Of a stretch of DNA of 64,000 nt, positions 29,990 through 38,961 are shown piece by piece. The stretch's first letter is position 1. Every line of letters starts with the position of its first letter. Under the pieces are notes generated by a model. It was not told the origin of the DNA. It saw only the letters and a program-made list of their open reading frames with translations, and ran no database searches. This DNA comes from Corynebacterium variabile. GTDB lineage: Bacteria > Actinomycetota > Actinomycetes > Mycobacteriales > Mycobacteriaceae. Both the position numbers and the translations under genes were made by a program. The stretch is from positions 62,001 to 126,000 of the forward strand of contig NZ_BJNT01000001.1 of the NCBI RefSeq assembly GCF_006539825.1, read 5' to 3'.

Positions 29990-31603
29990 ATGAGTGACCA
30001 TACGTGGTTCATCATCGCGATGGTGATCTATCTGATCGCCATGCTCGGCATCGGTGTCTGGAGTTACCTCCAGACCGACGAATACGAGGACTACATGGTG
30101 GGAGGTCGCGGCCTCCACCCGTTCGTGGCCGCCCTGTCCGCCGGTGCCTCGGACATGTCAGGCTGGCTCCTCATGGGTCTTCCCGGAGCCCTGTTCGTGT
30201 CCGGCTTCTCCGAGATCTGGATCGCTGTCGGTCTGCTCATCGGTTGCTGGTGCAACTGGAAACTGGTCGCCCCGCGCCTGCGCAGCTACACCGAGATCGC
30301 CAACAACTCGATCACCATCCCCTCGTTCCTGGAGAACCGGCTGCGCGACAAGAGCCATACGCTGCGCATCCTCTCGGGCGTCATCATCCTCGTCTTCTTC
30401 GTCTTCTACGTCGCCTCCGGCATGGTCGCCGGCGGCCGTTACTTCGAGTCCAGTTTCGACGGCGACTACCTGACCGGTCTGGCCATCATCGGCGCGGTGA
30501 CGGTGCTCTACACCTTCGTCGGTGGCTTCCTCGCAGTCTCCTACACCGACGTGGTCCAGGGCTCCATGATGTTCCTGGCGCTGATTCTCGTGCCCACCTT
30601 CGCCATCCTCAACGTTGACAACCCGGGTGACATCTTCACCTTCCAGCTGGACAACACCTACGGTGATGCGGCGAACGAGATCGCGGCGAATTCCGGCTGG
30701 TTCAACCCGGTCAGCGGCGTCGGATTCGTCACCATCGTCTCGGGTCTCGCCTGGGGCCTCGGCTACTTCGGTCAGCCGCACGTCATCGTCCGCTTCATGG
30801 CGATGCGGAAGCCCTCGGACGCCACCGCCGGCCGTCGCTGGGGTGTCGGCTGGATGGGCCTCTGCCTGGTCGGCTCGGTCTTCATCGCGATCATCGGCCC
30901 CGCCTTCTTCGCCCAGAACGGGGACGCCTCGTTCTCCGACATCACGAACTACGAAACGATTTTCCTGGACATCGCCAAGGTGGTCTTCCACCCGCTGATC
31001 GCCGGTCTGATCCTCACCGCCGTTCTCGCCGCGATCATGTCCACGGTCTCCTCCCAGCTGCTGGTGGTCGCCTCCGCACTGGTCGAGGACATCTACGCGG
31101 GCCTCATCAACAAGTCCGCGACGGACAACACGCTGAAGAACCTCTCGCGTGCGATGATCATCATCGTCGCGATCATCGCCGCCCTGGTCGCCCTCGACCC
31201 GGATTCCGCCATCCTCGGCCTGGTTGAGTTCGCCTGGGCCGGCTTCGGTGCCTCCTTCGGCCCGGTGGTCGTCGCCGCACTCTTCTGGCGCAGGCTCAAC
31301 GTGCCGGGTGCGGTCGCAGGTATGGCCGCCGGTGCAGCCGTCGCTTTCATCTGGGGTGGACTGCCCCAGTTCAATGTCATGGACAAGCCCTTCGGTCTCT
31401 ACGAGATGATCCCGGGCGTCATCATCAATATCCTCGTCATGGTCATCGTCACCCTGAACACCAGGGAGCCGGATGAAGAGGTCGTCACCGAATTCGACGA
31501 AGCCACCCGCCTGGCGCGCCTCGCCGAGTCCGACAAGAACCTCGACATCGCCTCCGCCCGCGACAAGATCCTCGCCGAGGACGGGAAGACAGTCACCCGC
31601 TGA
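29990..31603 (+). CDS. putP: Sodium/proline symporter
   Basis: 537 residues, sodium:solute symporter (SSF) family with about 13 membrane helices. Signature segments are SAGASDMSGWLLMGLPGAL, GYFGQPHVIVRFMA and the Na+-site region LAAIMSTVSSQLLVVASALVEDIY. Imports proline as nutrient or osmolyte. ATG follows GAGGAG by 7 bases, a strong ribosome site unlike many neighbours. The cytoplasmic C-terminal tail (about 45 residues) is acidic and polar. Divergent from the SNF2 unit. Confidence 0.95.
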   Translation: MSDHTWFIIAMVIYLIAMLGIGVWSYLQTDEYEDYMVGGRGLHPFVAALSAGASDMSGWLLMGLPGALFVSGFSEIWIAVGLLIGCWCNWKLVAPRLRSYTEIANNSITIPSFLENRLRDKSHTLRILSGVIILVFFVFYVASGMVAGGRYFESSFDGDYLTGLAIIGAVTVLYTFVGGFLAVSYTDVVQGSMMFLALILVPTFAILNVDNPGDIFTFQLDNTYGDAANEIAANSGWFNPVSGVGFVTIVSGLAWGLGYFGQPHVIVRFMAMRKPSDATAGRRWGVGWMGLCLVGSVFIAIIGPAFFAQNGDASFSDITNYETIFLDIAKVVFHPLIAGLILTAVLAAIMSTVSSQLLVVASALVEDIYAGLINKSATDNTLKNLSRAMIIIVAIIAALVALDPDSAILGLVEFAWAGFGASFGPVVVAALFWRRLNVPGAVAGMAAGAAVAFIWGGLPQFNVMDKPFGLYEMIPGVIINILVMVIVTLNTREPDEEVVTEFDEATRLARLAESDKNLDIASARDKILAEDGKTVTR

Positions 31604-31624
31604 TCAACGTCCCGGTGTGAACCG

Positions 31625-31676
31625 GAAGGCCGGTCGTGGAGTCCAACACAGTATGCGACTCCCACGACCGGCCTTC
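31625..31676 (+). repeat. 15-bp perfect inverted repeat around the start codon of the HNH nuclease gene
   Basis: Arms GAAGGCCGGTCGTGG (31625-31639) and its exact complement (31662-31676) with a 22-base loop. The loop contains the ATG at 31653, and the 3' arm is codons 4-8. It could act as the putP terminator (no T-run), as a translation-control hairpin, or both. Confidence 0.85.
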
Positions 31677-32312
31677 GTCATTGCCACGGTCTGCGCCGCC
31701 CTTGCCGGCGCACTCCTCCTCCCCCTTCCCCGGGAGGACGCCGTGACGCCCGCTGGGGGAGACCGGCGTCTCGTCGCCTCGCTGCTCGACGAAGTCCCGA
31801 CAACGCAACGTCGGATCCATGTCCTCGGCTACGACCGAAGTCACTTCGGCGGGTGGGAAACCGGGGTCACCGCCGAGGGCGCGTTGTGCACCACCCGGGA
31901 GCGGGTGATGCTGGAGATCTTCGACGCCACAGTCCCGGCCGACGGTGGACGCACCACGTGCCCGCGGGCCGGGGGCTCAGCCACCGACGTCTACACCGGG
32001 GATCTGATCTCCCCGTCGGAGGTGGAGATCGACCATGTCGTCCCGCTGGCGGCGGCCTGGGACCACGGGGCCTATGCCTGGGACCGCGCCAGGCGGGTCG
32101 CCTTCGCCAACGACCTGGACCGGAACCTCCTGGGGGTCTCCGGGCAGGCGAACCAGGCCAAGAGCGACGGGACACCGGCCGAATGGCTTCCCCCACTGTC
32201 CGGTGCCGCTCCGTGCGCCTACGTCGCCCGCTACCTGACGGTCTCCGTCGGGTACGGACTGAGTGTCAGTGAACCCGACGTCTCCGCCGCCCGGGTCGCC
32301 TGCCGACTGTGA
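31653..32312 (+). CDS. Exported or membrane-anchored HNH endonuclease family protein
   Basis: 219 residues. An N-terminal hydrophobic helix (about 5-25, PAFVIATVCAALAGALLLPLP) looks like a signal or anchor. The nuclease core has VEIDHVVPLAAAWDHGA (HNH His pair) and RNLLGVSGQANQAKSDGTPAEWLP (Asn/Lys), the DUF1524/GmrSD-type HNH pattern common in actinobacterial secreted nucleases. Cysteines near 90, 110, 195 and 218 may form disulfides, consistent with export. Likely scavenges or degrades external DNA. The start has no Shine-Dalgarno and lies in a hairpin loop. Confidence 0.8.
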   Translation: MRLPRPAFVIATVCAALAGALLLPLPREDAVTPAGGDRRLVASLLDEVPTTQRRIHVLGYDRSHFGGWETGVTAEGALCTTRERVMLEIFDATVPADGGRTTCPRAGGSATDVYTGDLISPSEVEIDHVVPLAAAWDHGAYAWDRARRVAFANDLDRNLLGVSGQANQAKSDGTPAEWLPPLSGAAPCAYVARYLTVSVGYGLSVSEPDVSAARVACRL

Positions 32313-32350
32313 CCGCCCCGGAGAAGGACCTGCCCCACCCGTACAGAAAT

Positions 32351-32403
32351 CCACCACCCCTCAGGTCGGTTCCGGAATCTCCCGGTGACCTGAAAGGTGG
32401 TGG
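32351..32403. terminator. Terminator hairpin between convergent genes
   Basis: Stem CCACCACCCCTCAGGTC against GACCTGAAAGGTGGTGG (two mismatches) with a 19-base loop, between the HNH gene and the 3' end of the DEAD-box helicase. No long T-run on either side. Confidence 0.65.
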
Positions 32404-32428
32404 ATGTCAGTGGGCGGAGCGCCGCCGA

Positions 32429-34618
32429 CTAGTCGCGGTCGCGCCGACCCCGGTAACCGCCACGGTCCCCACCGCGGTCGTTACGGTCGTTACGGTCGTA
32501 GCGGTCGTTGCGGTTGCCACGCCAGCTGCTGCGTCCACCGTGGTCACGGTTACCGTGGTCGCGGTTGCCCTTGTCACGGTCGAAACGGCCCCGGTCGGAG
32601 TAGCCGCCACGGTCGCCGCGTCCACCGCGGTCGTCACGGTCACGGCCACCGCGTCCACCGTATCCACCACGGCCACCGCCACGACGGTCACCGTCGCGGT
32701 CATCGCGGTCGCGACGGTTGCGGGCGGGACGGCCGGCCGGAGCGCCCGGGTCGGGCTCGATGTTGATCAGCTTGCCCGAGATCCGGGTCTGGTCGAGCTG
32801 CTCGAAAACGTCCTTCGGCAGATCCGCCGGCAGCTCCACGAGGGAGTGCTCGGAGAAGATGCTGATCCGGCCGAAGTCACGGGAGTTCAGACCGCCCTCG
32901 TTGGCCAGGGCACCGACGATGGCACCCGGGCGGACGCGCTGACGGTGTCCGACGCTGACGCGGTAGACGGCAAGTTCCTTGCCGTTGCGGTCGGTGACCT
33001 TCGGGGCGTCCCTGTTGAAACGCTCGGAGAAGGGACGGTGCACGCCCGAATCCTGCTCGCCACGGTCCCAGTCGTCGCGGGTGCGACGCTCACGACGCTG
33101 CGGCTCCTGGATCTCCTGGACGTAGAAGGCCTCGCGACCCTGGAGCTTCGCGGCCAGAGCGGCGGCGATGTCCGTCGGGGTGACGTCATTGGCCTCGGCG
33201 TACTCGGTGACGAGTTCACGGAAGATGTCGACCTGCTTGCCCTTGCGGGCTTCGGTGATCGAGGTGAAGAACTTGTTCTTGCGGGCCTCGTTGACCTCGT
33301 CGACACCCGGCAGCTGGATCTCGTTGGGGTGGGACTTGGTCGCACGCTCGATGTTCTTCAGCAGACGACGCTCACGCGGGGTGACGAAGAGGATCGCCCG
33401 ACCGGTGCGGCCGGCGCGGCCGGTACGGCCGATACGGTGCACGTAGGACTCGGTGTCCCGCGGGATGTCGTAGTTGAAGACGTGGGTGATGCGGTCGACG
33501 TCGAGGCCACGGGCGGCGACGTCGGTCGCCACCAGGATGTCCAGTCGGCCGTCCTTGAGCTGGTCGACGGTGCGCTCACGCTGGTTCTGCGCGATGTCAC
33601 CGTTGATGGCCGCAGCCTCGAAGCCACGGGCCCGCAGCTTGTCGGCGAGCTCCTCGGTGTCGCTCTTGGTCCGCACGAAGATGATCATCGCGTCGAACTC
33701 GGTGACCTCGAGGATGCGGGTCAGCGCGTCGAGCTTGTTGCGGTGCGACACCATCAGGTAGTCCTGCGTGATGTTGTCACCGGTCCGCTGCTCGGACTTG
33801 ACGGTGTATTCCTGGGGGTCGTTGAGGTACTGCTTCGACAGACGACGGATCGCCGAGGGCATGGTCGCGGAGAAGAGCGCGACCTGACGGGAGTCCGGGG
33901 TGTCGGCGAGGATGCGCTCGACATCCTCCTGGAAGCCCATGTTGAGCATCTCGTCGGCCTCGTCGAGGACAAGGAAACGCAGGTGGGACAGATCCAGGCT
34001 GCCCTTCTCCAGGTGGTCGATGATACGGCCCGGGGTACCCACGATGACCTGCGCGCCACGGCGCAGGCCGGACAGCTGTGCGCCGTAGGGGGCACCGCCG
34101 TAGATCGGGAGGATGCTCACGCCACCGATGTGGCTGGCGAAGGACTCGAAGGCGTCAGCCGACTGGAGCGCGAGCTCACGGGTCGGGGCCAGGACGAGCA
34201 CCTGCGGGTGGCGCTCGGTGGTGTCCAGGCGGGACAGGGCCGGCAGCGCGAAGGCCGCGGTCTTGCCGGTACCTGTCTGGGCGAGGCCGACGACGTCGTG
34301 CCCGTCCATCAGAGCCGGGATGGTGGCCGCCTGGATCGGGGACGGCGTGACATAACCGACCTTCTCCACCGCGGCGAGGATGCGGTCAGGCAGGCCGAGG
34401 CCCGCGAAACCGGATTCAGTCTCAGTATCGTTGTTGTCTGCAGGATTTTCTTCGGTGACATCCCTGTCCGCGGTGTTCTCGGAATCATCTGCGCCCACAA
34501 TGTCACCGACGCTCAGGGGGGATTCCCCGGAGGTCTCGAGCAGATCGTTCTGAGTAACCGTCGACTGGGAGGTGTCCGGCTGGTTCTCGTCGCCGGAAAC
34601 GTTCTCAGTTTCAGTCAT
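32429..34618 (-). CDS. deaD: DEAD-box RNA helicase with RG-rich tail
   Basis: 729 residues. An acidic N-terminus of about 75 residues; Q motif GLPDRILAAVEKVGYVTPSPIQ; AQTGTGKTAAF (Walker A); VLDEADEML (DEAD); SAT; HRIGRTGRAGRTGRA (motif VI). Then a DbpA-type RNA-binding domain (about 540-625) and an Arg/Gly/Asp/Asn tail of about 100 residues with RGG- and DRDDR-like repeats. Unwinds RNA in ribosome assembly and cold adaptation or mRNA decay. ATG 34618 chosen: TATGAT lies exactly 7 bases upstream, a leaderless arrangement. Confidence 0.93.
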   Translation of the reverse strand: MTETENVSGDENQPDTSQSTVTQNDLLETSGESPLSVGDIVGADDSENTADRDVTEENPADNNDTETESGFAGLGLPDRILAAVEKVGYVTPSPIQAATIPALMDGHDVVGLAQTGTGKTAAFALPALSRLDTTERHPQVLVLAPTRELALQSADAFESFASHIGGVSILPIYGGAPYGAQLSGLRRGAQVIVGTPGRIIDHLEKGSLDLSHLRFLVLDEADEMLNMGFQEDVERILADTPDSRQVALFSATMPSAIRRLSKQYLNDPQEYTVKSEQRTGDNITQDYLMVSHRNKLDALTRILEVTEFDAMIIFVRTKSDTEELADKLRARGFEAAAINGDIAQNQRERTVDQLKDGRLDILVATDVAARGLDVDRITHVFNYDIPRDTESYVHRIGRTGRAGRTGRAILFVTPRERRLLKNIERATKSHPNEIQLPGVDEVNEARKNKFFTSITEARKGKQVDIFRELVTEYAEANDVTPTDIAAALAAKLQGREAFYVQEIQEPQRRERRTRDDWDRGEQDSGVHRPFSERFNRDAPKVTDRNGKELAVYRVSVGHRQRVRPGAIVGALANEGGLNSRDFGRISIFSEHSLVELPADLPKDVFEQLDQTRISGKLINIEPDPGAPAGRPARNRRDRDDRDGDRRGGGRGGYGGRGGRDRDDRGGRGDRGGYSDRGRFDRDKGNRDHGNRDHGGRSSWRGNRNDRYDRNDRNDRGGDRGGYRGRRDRD

Positions 34619-34625
34619 TACCCCC

Positions 34626-34631
34626 ATCATA
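34626..34631 (-). promoter_or_regulatory. -10 box, probable leaderless start of deaD
   Basis: TATGAT on the minus strand, 7 bases before the ATG at 34618. Confidence 0.55.
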
Positions 34632-34711
34632 GGTGCCCGCGGCACCAAAAGCGATTCGGCCGAGTCTACCCCAGATTGAGCCCATGATGTGGGACAGGGG
34701 GCATCACCATC

Positions 34712-34717
34712 TAGGAT
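34712..34717 (+). promoter_or_regulatory. -10 box, probable leaderless start of the permease at 34725
   Basis: TAGGAT, 7 bases before the GTG; no Shine-Dalgarno. Divergent from the deaD -10 about 80 bases away. Confidence 0.55.
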
Positions 34718-34724
34718 GATCTGC

Positions 34725-36215
34725 GTGACTGACCCCGCTTCCCCCGACCTGTCCTCGCCGTCCGGTACGCCCACCCCGCCCGGACCGTCGGCCAGCACCA
34801 CCCGCCAGCTGCGCCGCGCACTGACCCACCGGCACATCCACTTCATCGCCCTCGGGTCGGCCATCGGCACCGGCCTGTTCTACGGGTCCTCCGGAGCCAT
34901 CGGCGCCGCCGGCCCCGGCGTCGTCTTCGTGTACCTGCTCGGCGGCGCGGTCGTGTACTTCATGCTTCGCGCCCTCGGCGAGATGTCCGTGGCAGAGCCG
35001 GTCGCCGGTTCCTTCGCCGAGCACTGCCGCCGATTCCTCGGTGGCTGGGCCGGTTACATCACCGGCTGGATGTACGCCTTCGAGATGATCATCGTCTGCC
35101 TCGCCGACCTGACCGCCGTCGCGCTGTACATGAAGTTCTGGTTCCCGGACACCGCCAGCTGGGTCTGGGTCGCGGTGGCCCTGATCATTGTCGCCGCCGC
35201 CAACCTCGCCTCCACCCGCTGGTACGGCGAGCTGGAGTTCTGGTTCACCCTCGTCAAGGTCACCGCCGTCGTGGCGATGATCGTCGGCGGCGCCGCGATT
35301 CTCGTATTCAACGTCGACACCGGCGGATCCGCGGGCATCGACAACCTGTGGAATGACGGCGGCATGTTCCCCAACGGTGCCACCGGCGTCCTCAGCTCAC
35401 TGATTCTCGTGCTCTTCGCCTTCGGCGGTACCGAGGTCATCGGCGTGACCGCCGGCGAGGCCAAGGACTACAGGACCGCCATCCCCAAGGCGATCAACAC
35501 CGTCCCGGTGCGCATCCTGCTGTTCTACGTCCTGGCCATTCTCGTCATCGTCTCGGTGACGCCGTGGCGCGAGATCACCGGAGAGGAGTCCCCCTTCGTC
35601 CAGATCTTCAGCACCCTCGGCGTCAGCTGGGCGGCCGGTCTGCTCAATGTCGTGGTGCTCACCGCAGCACTCTCGGCGATCAACTCGGACCTCTACGGTG
35701 CCGGACGCATCATCTTCGGCATGGCGCGCGAGCACCTCGCACCCTCGGTCTTCGCGAAACTGAGCAGGAACGGTGTCCCGGTGACGACCGTCGGAGCGAT
35801 GCTCTGCGTCCTCGTCATCGGTGTCGCCCTCCAGCTCTGGAACGCGACCGCCGCGGATCTCTTCGAGTCCATCGCCGCGCTGGCGACCTTCGCCACCGTC
35901 TTCGTCTGGCTGATGATCCTGCTGGCCCACCTCGCCAGCCGCTACGGCTGGGGTGGCGGGGAGAGGGTCGACCCGGAATCGCTGTCGTTCCGGGTGCCGT
36001 TCTGGCCCTGGGGACAGTATCTCGCGATCGCCGTCATCCTCGTCACCTTCGGCACGATGTTCTGGCTCGCGGAGTACCGCTCGGCGCTGCTCGCCGGTGT
36101 CATCTTCACGGTCGGCATGAGCCTGCTCTATCCCCTCTCCCGGCACCGTACACGGTCGACAGACCAGGGCCTCACGGGGCAGCAGGGGGATCCGGAGACC
36201 CCGTCAACCCCGTAA
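34725..36215 (+). CDS. Amino-acid permease (AAT/APC family)
   Basis: 496 residues, 12 predicted membrane helices. The N-terminal signature HIHFIALGSAIGTGLFYGSSGAI and the FGGTEVIGVTAGEAKD segment are those of the proton-coupled AAT family (AroP, ProY, GabP, CycA relatives). Substrate cannot be told from sequence. The GTG at 34725 was chosen from the -10 box spacing; an in-frame GTG 12 codons earlier is upstream of that box. Stands alone between deaD and gapB. Confidence 0.9.
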   Translation: MTDPASPDLSSPSGTPTPPGPSASTTRQLRRALTHRHIHFIALGSAIGTGLFYGSSGAIGAAGPGVVFVYLLGGAVVYFMLRALGEMSVAEPVAGSFAEHCRRFLGGWAGYITGWMYAFEMIIVCLADLTAVALYMKFWFPDTASWVWVAVALIIVAAANLASTRWYGELEFWFTLVKVTAVVAMIVGGAAILVFNVDTGGSAGIDNLWNDGGMFPNGATGVLSSLILVLFAFGGTEVIGVTAGEAKDYRTAIPKAINTVPVRILLFYVLAILVIVSVTPWREITGEESPFVQIFSTLGVSWAAGLLNVVVLTAALSAINSDLYGAGRIIFGMAREHLAPSVFAKLSRNGVPVTTVGAMLCVLVIGVALQLWNATAADLFESIAALATFATVFVWLMILLAHLASRYGWGGGERVDPESLSFRVPFWPWGQYLAIAVILVTFGTMFWLAEYRSALLAGVIFTVGMSLLYPLSRHRTRSTDQGLTGQQGDPETPSTP

Positions 36216-36356
36216 ACAGACATGCGACTAGGACGCCATGTGGGGTTTGAACTACCGTAGGGGGTGAACCGGCACCCCACCCGGGAGCACACCCGGAAAC
36301 CGACGCGTCCGGAACCCCCGTCAGATACCGTCTCCACGACTTTGAACAGGACCCCT

Positions 36357-37814
36357 ATGACTGCACAGGCCCCCGCCAACCAGAGCGACTGGAGCAACCG
36401 CATCGCCCTGGCGCAGGAGATCCTCCCGCTGATCACCCGGCTGCACAACGAGCACAACGTCGTCACCTCGGTGTTCGGTCGCCTGCTCGTCAATGTCACC
36501 GACATCGACATCATCAAGAGCCACCGCTACGCCCGTCTGGTCACCGACCGCGAGCTGCCGCTGAGCTCCACCCTGCCGATCCTGCAGGAACTGGTGGAGA
36601 TGAACCTCGGTACCGCCTCGATCGACCTGGGCCGGCTGGCCACCGGTTTCGAGGCCGAGGGTGGCAGGAACCTCCGCGAGTACCTCGAGCGTGAACTCGC
36701 CGACGTCCTCAACCAGCACATCGAGAAGGACCCGGTGGATATCGTCCTCTACGGCTTCGGCCGCATCGGACGCCTGCTGGCCCGCATCCTCATCTCCCGC
36801 GAGGCAACCTACGGGGGTGTCCGCCTCCGCGCTGTCGTCCTGCGCAAGAAGAGCTCCGACGACATCGAGAAGCGTGCCAGCCTGCTGCGCCGCGACTCGA
36901 TCCACGGTGCCTTCGACGGGACGATCACCGTCGACGAGGAGAATGAGATCATCTGGGCCAACGGCACCGCCATCCAGGTCATCTACGCCTCCGACCCGTC
37001 CGACATCGACTACACCTCCTACGGCATCAACGACGCCATCGTCGTCGACAACACCGGCGTCTGGCGTGACCGCGACGGGCTGTCCCGCCACCTGGAGTCC
37101 AAGGGCGTGTCCAAGGTCCTGCTCACCGCACCGGGCAAGGGCGACGTGAAGAACATCGTCTACGGGATCAACCACGGCGACATCGCGCCGGAGGACCGCG
37201 TCCTGTCCGCGGCGTCCTGCACCACCAACGGCATCACCCCGGTGCTCAAGGTCATCGACGACCGCTACGGCATCGTCCACGGCCACGTCGAGACGGTCCA
37301 CTCGTTCACCAACGACCAGAACCTCACCGACAACTTCCACAAGGGTCCGCGTCGTGGCCGCTCCGCCGGCCTGAACATGGTCCTCACCGAAACCGGTGCC
37401 GCCAAGGCCGTCGCGAAGGCACTCCCGGAGCTGGCCGGCAAGCTCACCGGTAACGCGATCCGCGTCCCCACCCCGGATGTGTCGATGGCCGTACTGAACC
37501 TCAACCTGGACAAGGAGACCACCCGCGACGAGGTCAACGAGTACCTCCACAAGGTGGCACTGCACTCCAACCTGCGTCAGCAGATCGACTACATCAAGTC
37601 CCCGGACGTGGTCTCCTCCGACTTCGTCGGTTCCACCCATGCCGGCATCGTCGACGGCCTGGCCACCATCGCCGAGGGAAAGAATCTCGTGCTCTACGTC
37701 TGGTACGACAACGAGTTCGGCTACTCCAACCAGGTGATCCGCATCGTCGAGGACATCGCCGGAGCCCGCCCGCAGGTGTACCCGACCCGGATGGAGCCCG
37801 CCGAACTGGCGTAG
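36357..37814 (+). CDS. gapB: Glyceraldehyde-3-phosphate dehydrogenase, long GapB type
   Basis: 485 residues. A roughly 125-residue N-terminal extension precedes the NAD(P)-binding motif YGFGRIGRLLARIL. The active-site Cys is in AASCTTNGITP and the S-loop is DNFHKGPRRGRSAGLNMVLTETGAAKA. This long form matches corynebacterial GapB (GapX), which in C. glutamicum works mainly in gluconeogenesis with NADP, unlike glycolytic GapA. Preference here is inferred. ATG 36357 follows AGGA; a TACCGT box at 36253-36258 would give about a 98-base leader. Confidence 0.93.
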   Translation: MTAQAPANQSDWSNRIALAQEILPLITRLHNEHNVVTSVFGRLLVNVTDIDIIKSHRYARLVTDRELPLSSTLPILQELVEMNLGTASIDLGRLATGFEAEGGRNLREYLERELADVLNQHIEKDPVDIVLYGFGRIGRLLARILISREATYGGVRLRAVVLRKKSSDDIEKRASLLRRDSIHGAFDGTITVDEENEIIWANGTAIQVIYASDPSDIDYTSYGINDAIVVDNTGVWRDRDGLSRHLESKGVSKVLLTAPGKGDVKNIVYGINHGDIAPEDRVLSAASCTTNGITPVLKVIDDRYGIVHGHVETVHSFTNDQNLTDNFHKGPRRGRSAGLNMVLTETGAAKAVAKALPELAGKLTGNAIRVPTPDVSMAVLNLNLDKETTRDEVNEYLHKVALHSNLRQQIDYIKSPDVVSSDFVGSTHAGIVDGLATIAEGKNLVLYVWYDNEFGYSNQVIRIVEDIAGARPQVYPTRMEPAELA

Positions 37815-37837
37815 GTTTCCGCTCCACAGGGCCTGCA

Positions 37838-37885
37838 CACGACAACGCCCACCCGTCCGGAACACCGGACCGTGTGGGCGTCGTG
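37838..37885 (+). terminator. gapB terminator
   Basis: A two-part stem (CACGA, a 3-base bulge, CGCCCAC, with complements) and an inner TCCGG/CCGGA hairpin, just after gapB and before the convergent acidic orphan gene. Confidence 0.65.
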
Positions 37886-37921
37886 CTGCCGGGGTCAGCG
37901 TGCAATCAGCACGGAAGACGC

Positions 37922-38710
37922 TCAGGCGTGCTCGTCACTGTTGCCGTCATCGCCGTCTTCCCCGTCCTCCTCCCAGAACTCTTCGAGCGGCACCAGGAGC
38001 TCCTCCCAGGCCGAGGCCTGCTCCTGCGCGACGAAGAGGACATCGAAAAGCCGGTCGAAGTCCTGGTAGGACCCCAGTTCGAGGATCTCCTCGGTCATGT
38101 CCGCGATGTCGTGGACCAGGCCCTCCAGGATCCGTTGACGGTCAGCCTCGGAGGAATGGAAGACACCGTCTGTGACGTCCTCCGGATCCGGGTCCACTTC
38201 CTCATCCCAGATCTCACCGACCGCCTGGTCCATGAGATCCTCGAAGTCCTCGCCGAGGGTGACGAACTGCACCCGCGCAGTGGGGGTACCTTCCTCGCCC
38301 TCGAAGGTCACGACGATCTCCGAGCTCTCCCCGACCTCCGCGCTGACCGTCAACGCGTCCACCGGATCCTGGACGAACTCGAGGTCGGCGATGCGGGGGT
38401 CAGTGCCCTCCATGAGATCGCGGACCGTGCCGACCACCAGGTCGGTGGCGACGTGGCGGGCCACCGTGGCGACGGCGTCCTCCACCGAGAAGACGACACC
38501 GACGAGGGCTGCCTCGAACTCCTCGTCATCCTCGGAGACATCAGCCATGGCCAGGAAGACGTTCGCACCGGGGATCCCGGTCCCCCCGGTGATGTCGACG
38601 AACTGGACCTCCAGATCCTCCGACACCGGAACGAAGAGGGTGCCGTCATTGACGCGGGATTCAATCCCCTCCGCGTCGAGTGCTTCAGCGATGTCCACAT
38701 AGAAACCCAC
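37922..38710 (-). CDS. Acidic conserved protein of unknown function
   Basis: 262 residues, strongly acidic throughout (Asp/Glu clusters at 55-65, 195-205 and the C-terminal EEDGEDGDDG). No signal peptide, membrane helix or cofactor motif. The first 35 residues (MGFYVDIAEALDAEGIESRV) look like a small alpha/beta fold, and the remainder alternates beta-rich and helical segments, possibly two related halves. No family recognised. Divergent from odhA and convergent with gapB. Its start region begins with a plausible AGGAGG ribosome site, which supports real expression. Confidence 0.7.
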   Translation of the reverse strand: MGFYVDIAEALDAEGIESRVNDGTLFVPVSEDLEVQFVDITGGTGIPGANVFLAMADVSEDDEEFEAALVGVVFSVEDAVATVARHVATDLVVGTVRDLMEGTDPRIADLEFVQDPVDALTVSAEVGESSEIVVTFEGEEGTPTARVQFVTLGEDFEDLMDQAVGEIWDEEVDPDPEDVTDGVFHSSEADRQRILEGLVHDIADMTEEILELGSYQDFDRLFDVLFVAQEQASAWEELLVPLEEFWEEDGEDGDDGNSDEHA

Positions 38711-38909
38711 GAGGGGAACCTCCTACGGTCCACTCCGAACGGGTCTCGCCCCGGGCACATCACCCGGGTACGCCGTCGGAACCGTCACCCATGCTAGCCG
38801 ACACCGGACCGACCGGGAGTGCCCCTGGCGGAGAAGCAACTGAAAATATACTTTTTGTCCCCGGTTCCCCGGACAACCCCTTCGACATCGTGGTACAGGA
38901 CACATGTAG

Positions 38910-38915
38910 TAGGGT
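38910..38915 (+). promoter_or_regulatory. Candidate -10 box of odhA
   Basis: TAGGGT about 45 bases before the GTG start, in the 251-base divergent region shared with the acidic orphan. No clear -35. Confidence 0.35.
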
Positions 38916-38961
38916 GGTTGGTCGAGATTGACAACATCATGAAATGAGGCGAGGACCTGCT

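Noticed and set aside
31473..31652. 60-codon N-terminal extension of the HNH nuclease frame
   Set aside because: Overlaps putP in another frame; the hydrophobic signal begins right after the ATG at 31653.
32309..34687. 792-codon plus-strand frame over deaD with Val/Thr/Ala repeats
   Set aside because: Repetitive because it is the antisense of the Arg/Gly/Asp tail; no signal peptide or start site.
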